DNA of 64,000 bases from Caulobacter sp. (GTDB lineage Bacteria > Pseudomonadota > Alphaproteobacteria > Caulobacterales > Caulobacteraceae). Under the pieces are notes generated by a model. It made no database searches and was not told the origin of the DNA. It saw only the letters and a program-made list of their open reading frames with translations. Positions 35,855 through 44,477 of this stretch are shown piece by piece. A program made the position numbers and the translations under genes. Location: contig JAUXVF010000031.1 of the NCBI GenBank assembly GCA_030680355.1, forward strand, positions 186,001 through 250,000, given 5' to 3'. Position 1 is the first letter of the stretch, and each line of letters starts with the position of its first letter.

Positions 35855-38800
35855 ATGACGTCGGGGGCGCCCTGGAGCGTGAAGGGTATCGACCCTAAGG
35901 CGCGGGAGATCGCCAAGGATCTCGCTCGTCGCTCCGGCATGACGCTCGGCGAATGGCTCAATCGTATGATCGTCGAGGGCGAACCCATCGACGAGACCCC
36001 GCCGGGCCGGGCTTTTGACGGGCCGCAGGAACCGCTCGTCGTCTCCACGCCTCGCCCCAGCGCCGCCCCCCGCTATGAAGTCGCCGGCCATCCCGCCGAT
36101 GAAGTCGGGCGCGTCGCCGAGGCGATCGAGCGGCTGACCGCCCGGATCGAGGCCGGCGAGCAGCGGTCGACCCTGGCCATCACCGGCATTGACCAGTCCG
36201 TGCGCGGGGCATTGGCCCGCCTCGAGTCGGCCGAGCGGGAGCAGAACTCCGTGGCGGCCCGGTTCGAGGGCGCCGTGGATGAGTTGAAGAGCGAGTTCGG
36301 CGGCGTCGGCCAACGCCTTCGCAAGGTTGAACTGGAATCGACGGGCCCGCGCTCGGCCGAGGCGCTCCGATCGCTCGAGACCATGCTCGGCAAGGTCGCC
36401 GGTCAGGTCTACGAGGGCGACGCGCGCACGCGCGAGGCCATCGCCGCCGTCGAGGCGCGCCTTGGGGCGGTGGAGGCGGCCGACCCTGCCCAGGTCGCCG
36501 ACGCCCTGGCCGAACGTCTGGGCGAGGCCGAAGCCCGCGCCGGCGAGGCGGTCCGCGATCTGGCGGACCGGATCATGGCCGTCGAAGCCCGCGACCCGGC
36601 CGAAATCGCTGAAACCCTGGCCGGACGCCTTGGCGAGGCCGAGACTCGCACCAGCGACGCGATCCGCGATCTGGGCGCCTCCTTTGTCATTCTCGATCGC
36701 CGGCTGCGTTCGGTCGAAAGCGATGGCGGCGGCAGCCGTCTGGAAGCCCTGGCGGCCGATCTGACCCGCCGGATGGAGGCCGCCCGCGCCGAGATGGCCG
36801 AAAGCCTGCGCGCCACCTCCGAAGGGCGTTTTGATCGCATGGAAGGCAAGCTGTCAGAGATGGCTTCGCACATCCGGACCGCGGAATCCCGCTCGGCCGA
36901 AGCGATCGAGCGGATGGGGCGAGAGGTGGTCAACATGGCTGACAGCCTGAGCCGGCGGGTTCAGACCGTGGAAAACCGCGGCGCCGACGCGGTCGAACAG
37001 ATCGGCGGCGAAGTGGCCCGCATCGCCAACGCCGTTGAACAGAAGCTCAACCGCGCCGACACTATCCAGGCCCAGGCGCTGGAAAAGCTTGGCGGCGAGA
37101 TCGCCCGCATCACCGAGCGGCTGGCCGAGCGCATCGCCAATTCCGAGCGCCGCGGCGCCCAGGCGATCGACGAGGTCGGCGAGCAAGTCGCCCGCGTCAC
37201 CGAACGCATCAGTCAGCGGCAGGAACGCACCTCGGTCGATCTCGCCGAACGCATCCGCCTGAGCGAAGAACGCACGGCCAAGCTGCTCGATGAAGCCCGG
37301 GAAAAGATCGACGCCAGCCTGAACAGCTCCCATCGTCGGTTGGCCGAGCAGGTCGCCCAGGGACCGGTCGCGCCGGCCGCCGCGGCTCCGCGCCGGGTGG
37401 ATACGCCCAAGACGCCGTTCGATGATCCGTTCGCCGCCGAGCCTTTCCCCGCCGCGGGTCGCTCGATCCCGGAGGACGCCTTCGCGCCCCAGACCTTCGC
37501 CCGGACCGCCGCGCCCGCCGTCGAGGGCGAGCCTGACCCGTTCCCGGCCGCTGAACGGGGCAAGCCGGCGTTTTCCGACGAAGATATCGAGGCGGCGGAC
37601 GGTTTCGCGACGCTGTCGGATCTGGACGATGACCTCGCCGACCCCGAGATCGCTGCCGCGCCGACCGCCGCGCCGCTGGACGTCGAGGATGTCTCCCGGC
37701 CGCGCTCCACCCGGGAAATGCTCGACCAGGCGCGCGCCGCCGCTCGCATGGCCAACACGCCCGAACCCCGGGTGCAGCCGACCTCCAAACGCGGCCTGTT
37801 TTCGGCGACGGACAAGAAGCCACGCCGCCGCGCCGGGTCGGCTCTGCAGTCAGCTCTGGTGCTGGCCGCCGGCGCCGCCACTCTGGGCTCACTGTTCGCC
37901 GCCGGAACGATCCTTTCCGGCGGCGGTGACGGCGGCAAGGTCAGCGACCGGGTCGCCGAGTTCGTCAAGACCCGCAAAGCTGACGACAGGGGTGAGGTGA
38001 AGACCGCCGAGGCCGACACCACTCCGTCGGTCGGCGGCGAGCCCCGGCTCGCGGTGGCCATCGGGCCGCAGGGCATGGCGCCCGCTGGTGGTGGGGTTTC
38101 GCCGGCCCTCGCCGGAGGCGTCGATGCGCCCGGCGCGGTGTCAGCCGACGCGGGCGAGGCCCTCTACGCCGAGGGCGTCCGGCGGGTTGAGGCCCGCGAT
38201 CCGACCGGCGTCGAAAGCCTCAAACGCGCGGCCAATCTCGGCTATCCGGCCGCCCAGTTCTATCTGGCCAAACTCTATGAGAGTGGTGAGGCGGGCCTGG
38301 CCAAGGACGCCGGCGAAGCCCGCCGCTGGACTGAACGGGCCGCCCAGGGCGGCGACCGCAAGGCCATGCACAACCTCGGCCTCTACTATTTCGAGGGCCA
38401 GGGCGGACCGAAGAACACGACCACTGCGGCGCAGTGGTTCCGCAAGGCGGCCGATCTGGGCCTTTCCGACAGCCAGTACAATCTCGGCCGGCTGTATGAA
38501 GAGGGCTACGGCGTCGGTCAGAACGCCGCCGAGGCCTACAAATGGTACCTGATCGCCGCCCGCGCCGGAGACGGTGAAGCGCGGTCCAGCGCCGAGCGGG
38601 TCAAGAAGGATCTGCCGCCTGACGCGCGCAACGCCGCTGAGCGATCAGCGACCGGTTTCCGCGCCGCCGCGCCGACGGCAGCGACGGCCCGGGCTTCGGC
38701 CAGCGCGGGCGCCGCCAATATCGCATCGGCCCAGAAGGCCCTGTCCACCCTCGGCTACTACCGTGGCCCGCAGGACGGCGTCGCGTCTCAGGGACTGAAG

Positions 38801-38896
38801 GGCGCGGTCGCCGCGTTCCAGCGTGAACAGGGTCTGGTCGCGACCGGCGAGCTGGACGCGGTCACCGTCTCGAAGCTGTCGATCTACGCAAGGTGA
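35855..38896 (+). CDS. podJ: polar organelle development protein PodJ
   Basis: The 1013-residue protein opens with SVKGIDPKAREIAKDLARRS, the conserved PodJ start. Residues ~80-490 form a long coiled coil of repeated heptad blocks (RIA, AIE, VEARD...). A Pro/Ala/acidic linker follows to ~640, then one transmembrane helix near 664-690. The periplasmic part has three to four Sel1-type repeats (~776-910) and a C-terminal peptidoglycan-binding domain (~955-1011). In C. crescentus PodJ marks the new flagellated pole, organises polar kinases and is needed for pili and holdfast. Length and domain order agree (974 residues there). A GANTC site and a CtrA-like box precede it. Confidence 0.92.
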   Translation: MTSGAPWSVKGIDPKAREIAKDLARRSGMTLGEWLNRMIVEGEPIDETPPGRAFDGPQEPLVVSTPRPSAAPRYEVAGHPADEVGRVAEAIERLTARIEAGEQRSTLAITGIDQSVRGALARLESAEREQNSVAARFEGAVDELKSEFGGVGQRLRKVELESTGPRSAEALRSLETMLGKVAGQVYEGDARTREAIAAVEARLGAVEAADPAQVADALAERLGEAEARAGEAVRDLADRIMAVEARDPAEIAETLAGRLGEAETRTSDAIRDLGASFVILDRRLRSVESDGGGSRLEALAADLTRRMEAARAEMAESLRATSEGRFDRMEGKLSEMASHIRTAESRSAEAIERMGREVVNMADSLSRRVQTVENRGADAVEQIGGEVARIANAVEQKLNRADTIQAQALEKLGGEIARITERLAERIANSERRGAQAIDEVGEQVARVTERISQRQERTSVDLAERIRLSEERTAKLLDEAREKIDASLNSSHRRLAEQVAQGPVAPAAAAPRRVDTPKTPFDDPFAAEPFPAAGRSIPEDAFAPQTFARTAAPAVEGEPDPFPAAERGKPAFSDEDIEAADGFATLSDLDDDLADPEIAAAPTAAPLDVEDVSRPRSTREMLDQARAAARMANTPEPRVQPTSKRGLFSATDKKPRRRAGSALQSALVLAAGAATLGSLFAAGTILSGGGDGGKVSDRVAEFVKTRKADDRGEVKTAEADTTPSVGGEPRLAVAIGPQGMAPAGGGVSPALAGGVDAPGAVSADAGEALYAEGVRRVEARDPTGVESLKRAANLGYPAAQFYLAKLYESGEAGLAKDAGEARRWTERAAQGGDRKAMHNLGLYYFEGQGGPKNTTTAAQWFRKAADLGLSDSQYNLGRLYEEGYGVGQNAAEAYKWYLIAARAGDGEARSSAERVKKDLPPDARNAAERSATGFRAAAPTAATARASASAGAANIASAQKALSTLGYYRGPQDGVASQGLKGAVAAFQREQGLVATGELDAVTVSKLSIYAR

Positions 38897-38961
38897 GCCG
38901 CGACCGGCGCGGCGAACGCATTTCCGGTTCCATCGCAACCGGGGTTGGGCATAGGTAGATC

Positions 38962-39882
38962 GTGGATCTCTACCTCCCCATTGCCGAAGTCTCGGTGAAC
39001 GCGCCGCTGTTGGTGGCGCTGGGCGCGATCGTTGGATTCATCTCGGGCCTGTTCGGCATCGGCGGCGGCTTTCTGATGACCCCCGTGCTGGTCTTCCTCG
39101 GCATTCCGCCGGCGGTGGCCGTGGCCAGCGAGGCCAACCACGTCGCCGCCTCGTCGGTCTCCAGCGTCAGCGCCTACAGCCGCCGCCGGATGGTCGATTT
39201 CCGCATGGGCGGCGTGCTGGCCGGCGGCGGCGTTGTCGGCGCCTTTGTCGGGGTCGAGATCTTCCGCGTGCTTCGACTGCTCGGCCAGGCTGATCTGGTG
39301 GTTTCGGTCTCCTACCTGCTGTTCCTGGGCGTCATCGGCGCCCTGATGCTCTGGGAGTCGCTGGGCGCCATCCTGCGCAGCCGCCGGGGTCAGACGCCCA
39401 AACCGCGCCGCGAGCGCCGGCCGGTGCTGCTCTACGCCCTGCCGTGGAAGATGCGGTTCCCCAAGTCCAGGCTCTACATCAGCGTCATTCCCCCGATCGT
39501 GCTCGGCTTTCTGATCGGCATCCTGTCGGCGATCATGGGGGTGGGCGGCGGCTTCATCCTGGTCCCGGCCATGGTTTATCTGCTGCGTATGCCGGCCAAT
39601 GTCGTCGTTGGCACCAGCCTGTTCCAGATCGTCATCACCACGGCCCTGACCAGCGTGCTCCAGGCCGGCCGCAACCAGACGGTCGACATTGTCCTGGCCA
39701 CCCTGCTGCTGATCGGCGGCGTGGTCGGGGCGCAGCTGGGCGCCCGGGCGTCGGCGCGTTTCCGGGCCGAGGAGCTGCGCGCCTTGCTGGCCCTGATCGT
39801 GCTGCTGGTTGGACTGCGCATGGGTCTGGGCCTGTTCATCCACCCCGAAGACCCCTTCGTGTTCGTGACGGGGGGCGGCTGA
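38962..39882 (+). CDS. TSUP family transporter (TauE/SafE-like)
   Basis: GTG 38962 gives 306 residues with about eight transmembrane helices in two similar halves, each opening with a glycine-rich motif (GFISGLFGIGGGFLMTP and GILSAIMGVGGGFILVPA), the TSUP signature. The family exports sulfite, sulfoacetate or similar anions. The next gene encodes the TIGR02186 protein, which is regularly found with TSUP genes, and the two overlap by three bases (TGATG). Confidence 0.9.
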   Translation: MDLYLPIAEVSVNAPLLVALGAIVGFISGLFGIGGGFLMTPVLVFLGIPPAVAVASEANHVAASSVSSVSAYSRRRMVDFRMGGVLAGGGVVGAFVGVEIFRVLRLLGQADLVVSVSYLLFLGVIGALMLWESLGAILRSRRGQTPKPRRERRPVLLYALPWKMRFPKSRLYISVIPPIVLGFLIGILSAIMGVGGGFILVPAMVYLLRMPANVVVGTSLFQIVITTALTSVLQAGRNQTVDIVLATLLLIGGVVGAQLGARASARFRAEELRALLALIVLLVGLRMGLGLFIHPEDPFVFVTGGG

Positions 39883-40649
39883 TGCCTGTCGCGATCGCCC
39901 CGCCCTCACAGGCGCCCGTGGCCATTTCGGCGACTCTTACCGAGACCGATGTCCGCGTCACGTCTGGCTTCACTGGCGCGAAGATCTCGGTCTATGGCGC
40001 GGTGTTCGATCCGCGGGGGCGGCCCAGTGACGTCGTCGTCGTCGTGCGCGGCCCCGAACAGTCGGTGCGGATCGCGCGCAAGGTCCGCATCGCCGGCATC
40101 TGGCTCAACAGCCGCCCCGTGGTGTTCGAGGGCGCGCCCGGCTTCTATCGCGCCGCCTCGACCCGGCCGCTGGCCGACATCACCCGCTTCACCCAGCTAC
40201 GCACCCTGGGGCTGGGGCTGGACCATCTGACCATCGCCGCGCCGGCCGAGCGCCGGGTTGAGACCCGCTATGGCGTGCGGGACATGGTGGTCAGCTCCCT
40301 GGGAGCCGACTACCACGCCTGGCGCGGCGCGGTGGTGAGGCTGAAACAGACCGCCGGCCTCTACAGCGCCGACGCCGACGGCGTCACTTTCCTGGACCGG
40401 GGGCTGTTCCGCGCCCAGGTCGACCTTCCGGCCGACGCGCCGATCGGCCAGTACTCGGCCCGCGTGATCCTGTTCCAGGACGGCCTGCCGGTCTCTGAAC
40501 GCACCCTGCCGCTCAAGGTCGAAAAGGTCGGACTGGAGCGGGCGCTTTACCTGTTCGCGCATCAACACCCCTGGCTCTATGGCCTCGTGTCGGCCTTCAT
40601 CGCGCTGGCCGCCGGCTGGCTGGCATCGCGGGTATTTCGCAGGAGTTGA
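39882..40649 (+). CDS. TIGR02186 family protein (TSUP partner)
   Basis: The 255-residue protein overlaps the transporter stop at ATG 39882. It is mostly beta-sheet with a late single transmembrane helix (~230-250, LYGLVSAFIALAAGWLA) and an RRS C-terminus, so most of it probably faces the periplasm. A signal-like start is weak. The family is known only by its association with TauE/SafE exporters; its function is not established. Likely a partner or substrate-binding part. Confidence 0.82.
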   Translation: MPVAIAPPSQAPVAISATLTETDVRVTSGFTGAKISVYGAVFDPRGRPSDVVVVVRGPEQSVRIARKVRIAGIWLNSRPVVFEGAPGFYRAASTRPLADITRFTQLRTLGLGLDHLTIAAPAERRVETRYGVRDMVVSSLGADYHAWRGAVVRLKQTAGLYSADADGVTFLDRGLFRAQVDLPADAPIGQYSARVILFQDGLPVSERTLPLKVEKVGLERALYLFAHQHPWLYGLVSAFIALAAGWLASRVFRRS

Positions 40650-40654
40650 GGGCA

Positions 40655-41113
40655 ATGAGTCAGGCGCAGGCGCGGGTTCCCGCGCAGGCTTGGATGTTCG
40701 GGCTGATCAGCCTGGCGCCCTTCTACATCGCGGCGGGTGTCTATTGTTACGGTCCCGACCGCCTGAGCGCCCTGTCCCTGGCGGGTCTGGCCGTATGGTC
40801 GACGACGATGCTCAGCTTTCTGGGCGGCATCCGGGCCGGCCGCGAACTCGACCGCGAACAGTTCCGCTGGTGGAGCCTGGCGCTCGCCCTGCTCACGCCC
40901 ATCGCTGGATTTTCGCTGCTCTTTGGACCCCTGATTCACCGGTTCGACGCCGTCTGGCAGGTCTCGGGGTTTCTGACCGCCTTCCTGCTGGTCTGGCTGT
41001 GGGACGTGCGCGACGTCGAGGGTCCATCGTGGCGGCCGCGCTACCGCACCCTGGTCACAGCCGGCGCCGCTATCGCTCTGGCCTTCGCCCTGGAACAGGC
41101 GTTGTCGATGTAG
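40655..41113 (+). CDS. DUF3429 family membrane protein
   Basis: ATG 40655 follows GAGGG; a TTG nine bases earlier is in frame. The 152-residue protein has about four transmembrane helices, with FGLISLAPFYIAAG in the first and SFLGGIRAGREL after the second, matching the DUF3429 family of small inner membrane proteins. Function unknown. The gene is the last of the podJ-side plus-strand run. Confidence 0.8.
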   Translation: MSQAQARVPAQAWMFGLISLAPFYIAAGVYCYGPDRLSALSLAGLAVWSTTMLSFLGGIRAGRELDREQFRWWSLALALLTPIAGFSLLFGPLIHRFDAVWQVSGFLTAFLLVWLWDVRDVEGPSWRPRYRTLVTAGAAIALAFALEQALSM

Positions 41114-41114
41114 C

Positions 41115-41837
41115 TCAGTCGCGGACCAGCGAGGTCCAGCCGATGGCGTGGACCCGCTCCGCGCCCAGCGCCGCCGCCAGCGGCCGACCTGTGAACAGGC
41201 CGGCGAAGGCGGCATCCCTGACGTTCAGTCCTCCCGCATAGGCGCCGAAGGCCGGCAGCACGAGCCGCTCGCCGTCGGTCAGGAAACAACGCCGCCGCAC
41301 CCGCCCGCCGCGCCCGGCGATCTTCGCCGCCGGGTGCAGATGTCCCGCGACTTCGCCCGGCCGCGGGCCGTCCAGCGGTTCGTGCCGCAGGACAAGCCCG
41401 CCCAGGGTCAGGGTGTCGACGATCGCGCCGGGCAGGGCGTCCGGCCCGTCGGCGTCATGATTGCCGACAGCCCAGATCAGGCGCCGCCCCGCCGCCAGCG
41501 CCGCCAGCCGGGCGAAGTCATCCGTGTCGAGCCGCGCCTCCGCCGCGCCGTCGTGGAAACTGTCGCCGAGGAAAACCAGCTGCTCCGGCGTCGTGGCGGC
41601 GACCTCCCGCTCCAGCCGCGTCAGGGTCTCGCGGGTGTCGTAGGGCGGCAGCAGCTGGCCGCGCGCGGCATAGGCCGAGCCCTTCTCGAAATGCAGGTCG
41701 GCGACGATCAGAGCGCGGTGCGCCGGCAGCCACAGAGCCCCGGAGACGCGCAGCACCGCCGCCTCGCCGTTGATCGCGAGGGCCAGGCCGCCGCAGGGGG
41801 ATTGGGTGAAGCTGAACCCCGTTGCGTGCTTCGACAC
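41115..41837 (-). CDS. pdeM: ligase-associated phosphoesterase PdeM
   Basis: The calcineurin-like phosphoesterase has its metal motifs in order: ADLHFEKGS, VFLGDSFHDG, WAVGNHD and VAGHLHPAAK. In the ligase-associated repair module, PdeM is a nuclease. The start is uncertain: ATG codons at 41873 and 41864 and GTG at 41837 all fall inside the palindromic repeat (41823-41934), while GTG 41756 (GAGG five bases before it) gives a start outside it. GTG 41837 is chosen here, giving 240 residues. The helicase partner lies next to it on the same strand. Confidence 0.88.
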   Translation of the reverse strand: MSKHATGFSFTQSPCGGLALAINGEAAVLRVSGALWLPAHRALIVADLHFEKGSAYAARGQLLPPYDTRETLTRLEREVAATTPEQLVFLGDSFHDGAAEARLDTDDFARLAALAAGRRLIWAVGNHDADGPDALPGAIVDTLTLGGLVLRHEPLDGPRPGEVAGHLHPAAKIAGRGGRVRRRCFLTDGERLVLPAFGAYAGGLNVRDAAFAGLFTGRPLAAALGAERVHAIGWTSLVRD

Positions 41838-41934
41838 GCCTTTTTTCGCCAGGCTGCTCAGCATGACTGCCATTCTGAGCCCCACAATTCCAAATCATCC
41901 TGAGCAGGCGCGAAGCGCCGTGTCGAAGGACGCA
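41823..41934. repeat. dispersed palindromic repeat, copy 2 (112 bp)
   Basis: It has the same arms as copy 1: TGCGTGCTTCGACACG with its inverted partner, and GCTGCTCAGCATGAC with ATCCTGAGCAGGC. It covers the upstream end of the pdeM frame and most of the 82-bp gap to the helicase gene, so it may have supplied the first codons of pdeM. Confidence 0.85.
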
Positions 41935-41967
41935 GGCGGCACCCCTCCAGACTGTCACACATCCCCC

Positions 41968-44418
41968 TCACGCCATGGCCTCCGCGATCAAAGCCTCGGC
42001 CGCCTCGGCCAGCATCATTTCGCTGGCCCCGCCGGGCGCGCGTTCGCGGCCCAGTTCCATGAACATCGGCACGGCGAAGGGCGAGACATGGTCGAGGGCG
42101 ACATGGCGCAGATGGCCTTTGATGCGGCCCAGCATCCCGGCCACCCGGCCGATCTCGACCAGGTTGTTCGCCGCGTCGGCGCGGGCGCAGCGCAACAGCA
42201 GATGATCGGGCTGATGGCGGCGCAGCACGTCGTAGATCAGGTCGGTGGAAAAGGTCACCTGCCGTCCCGACTTCTCAGCCCCCGGCATCCGCCGCTCGAT
42301 CAGGCCCGAGACCAGGGCGCAGCCCTTGAAGGCGCGTTTCATCATGAAGCTCTCGTCCAGCCAGGCCTCGAGGTCGTCGCCCAGCATGTCCTCCTCGAAC
42401 AGGGCGTCGAGATCGAGCCCGTCCATCGGTTTGAGCGACCAGATGGCCATCGAATAGTCATTGCAGACAAACCCCAGCGGTCCGACGCCCAGCCGGTCCA
42501 GCCGGCGGGTCAGCAGCATGGCCAGAGTCGTGTGCGCATGGCGCCCGTCGAACGGATAGCAGGTCAGGAAATGGCGATCGCCCTTGGGAAAGGTCTCGAT
42601 CAGCAGCTCGTCGGGCCGGGGCAGGGCCGAGTGGGCCCGCTGCGCCTCCAGCCATTCGCGGACCTCGGCCGGCAGCACGCCCCATTCGGCGTCGTTGGAC
42701 ATCATCCGCCGCACCTTGCCGGCCAGGAAGGTGGAGATGGCGAACTTGCTGCTGCCCCAGCTGGGCATCTTGGGATCGACATGCGGCGCGGGGCTGACCA
42801 GCACATCCACGCCGGTCACCCCGTGCAGCCGCCAGACCTGGCCGGCGAAGATGAAGGTGTCGCCGGGCGACAGCATCTCGACAAAGCCCTCCTCCATCTC
42901 GCCCAGTTTGCGCCCGGCCCGGCCGCCGCGCGCCGCCATCCGAACGCTGAGCATGGCTGGGGAGACGATGGCCCCGACGTTCATGCGATGGCGGCGCACG
43001 GTGTCGGGGTTGCGGGCGGTCCACAGGCCGTCGGCGGTCTTCACGATGCGACGGAAGCGGTCGTAGGTCTTCAGGGCGTAGCCGCCGGTGGAGACGAATT
43101 CGATGACCGCCTCGAAATCCTCCCACGCCAGATCGCGATAGGGCCCGGCCGCCCGCACCTCGTCATAGAGGGCCAGCAGGTCGAACGGCTCTGAGCAGGC
43201 GCGGCCCATGACGTGCTGGGCCAGCACGTCGAGCGCCCCGGTGCGCGGCGGCTCGCCGTCGAGGGCATTCTCGGCGATGGCCTCGATGGCCGCCTGGCAT
43301 TCAAGCACCTCGAAACGGTTGGCCGGCACGAACAGGGCCTTGGACGGCTCGTCGAGCCGGTGATTGGCCCGGCCGATGCGCTGCACCATCCGCGCGGCGC
43401 CCTTGGGCGCGGCCAGCTGGATGACCAGGTCGACGTCGCCCCAGTCGACCCCGAGATCGAGGGTCGAGGTGCAGACCACCGCCCGCAGCTCGCCGCGGCC
43501 CATGGCCGCCTCGACCCGCCGCCGCTGCTCGGCCGCCAGACTGCCGTGGTGCAGGGCGATCGGCAGGCTGTCCTCATTGAGCTTCCACAGCTCCTGGAAG
43601 GCGTACTCGGCCTGGAAGCGGGTGTTGACGAACACCAGGGTCGTGCGGTGGCGTTTGATGGTCTCATAGACCTCGCCCATGGCGTGCTGCGCGGTATGGC
43701 CGGTCCAGGGCACGCCGCTCCCGGCGATCAGCACCTCGACCACGGGGGCGGGGCCGGGCGGGCCCAGGACCAGGTCGACCGAAGCGGTGTTAGGGCCCAG
43801 CCACCGCAGAATGATCTCCGGATCATCCACCGTCGCCGACAGCCCGACCCGCCGCATGCCCGGCGCCAGGGTCTGCAGCCGCGCCAGACCCAGGGCCAGC
43901 AGGTCGCCGCGCTTGGACGGCCAGAGGGTGTGGATCTCGTCGATGATCACGCAGCGCAGATCCTCGAACAGGCCCCGCGCGCCCTCCCAGGCCAGCAGCA
44001 GGGCCAGCTGTTCGGGCGTGGTCAGCAGCAGGTCGGGCGGCTTGAGCTTCTGCCGCTGTTTGCGCGCCTCGCCGGTGTCGCCGCTGCGGGACTCGGCGAC
44101 GATATCCAGCCCCATCTCGCGGATGGGGACCATCAGGTTGCGCTCGACATCGACGGCCAGGGCCTTGAGCGGCGAGATATAGAGGGTGTGGATGCCCCGC
44201 GGCCCGTTGGCCGGCGGCCGCTGCGCCAGATCGATCAGGCTGGGCAGGAACCCGGCCAGGGTCTTGCCGCCGCCGGTCGGGGCGATCAGCAGGGCGCTGC
44301 GCCCGGCCCGGGCCTTTTCGATCATCGCCAGCTGATGGTCGCGCGCCGCCCAGCCGCGCCCGGCGAACCAGTCGGCGAAGCGAGGGGGCAACAGGGCAGG
44401 GGGCGCGGCGGCGTCCAT
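41968..44418 (-). CDS. ligase-associated DEXH box helicase (Lhr-like)
   Basis: The 816-residue product has superfamily 2 motifs: PTGGGKT (motif I, ~47), ISPLKALAVD (Ia), DEIH (II), SAT (III) and QRIGRANHRL (VI), followed by the long C-terminal domains typical of Lhr-type proteins. This form is annotated as the helicase of the ATP-dependent DNA ligase (LigD/LigB-like) repair cluster, together with PdeM and an exonuclease. The ligase and exonuclease genes are not in the window. It is divergent from the XPD/DinG-type helicase gene. Confidence 0.9.
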   Translation of the reverse strand: MDAAAPPALLPPRFADWFAGRGWAARDHQLAMIEKARAGRSALLIAPTGGGKTLAGFLPSLIDLAQRPPANGPRGIHTLYISPLKALAVDVERNLMVPIREMGLDIVAESRSGDTGEARKQRQKLKPPDLLLTTPEQLALLLAWEGARGLFEDLRCVIIDEIHTLWPSKRGDLLALGLARLQTLAPGMRRVGLSATVDDPEIILRWLGPNTASVDLVLGPPGPAPVVEVLIAGSGVPWTGHTAQHAMGEVYETIKRHRTTLVFVNTRFQAEYAFQELWKLNEDSLPIALHHGSLAAEQRRRVEAAMGRGELRAVVCTSTLDLGVDWGDVDLVIQLAAPKGAARMVQRIGRANHRLDEPSKALFVPANRFEVLECQAAIEAIAENALDGEPPRTGALDVLAQHVMGRACSEPFDLLALYDEVRAAGPYRDLAWEDFEAVIEFVSTGGYALKTYDRFRRIVKTADGLWTARNPDTVRRHRMNVGAIVSPAMLSVRMAARGGRAGRKLGEMEEGFVEMLSPGDTFIFAGQVWRLHGVTGVDVLVSPAPHVDPKMPSWGSSKFAISTFLAGKVRRMMSNDAEWGVLPAEVREWLEAQRAHSALPRPDELLIETFPKGDRHFLTCYPFDGRHAHTTLAMLLTRRLDRLGVGPLGFVCNDYSMAIWSLKPMDGLDLDALFEEDMLGDDLEAWLDESFMMKRAFKGCALVSGLIERRMPGAEKSGRQVTFSTDLIYDVLRRHQPDHLLLRCARADAANNLVEIGRVAGMLGRIKGHLRHVALDHVSPFAVPMFMELGRERAPGGASEMMLAEAAEALIAEAMA

Positions 44419-44477
44419 ATCCGCGCCTATACCATGTTCCCGTTCCGTTTCAGCTCGAACACCGCTAGAAATTCCCC

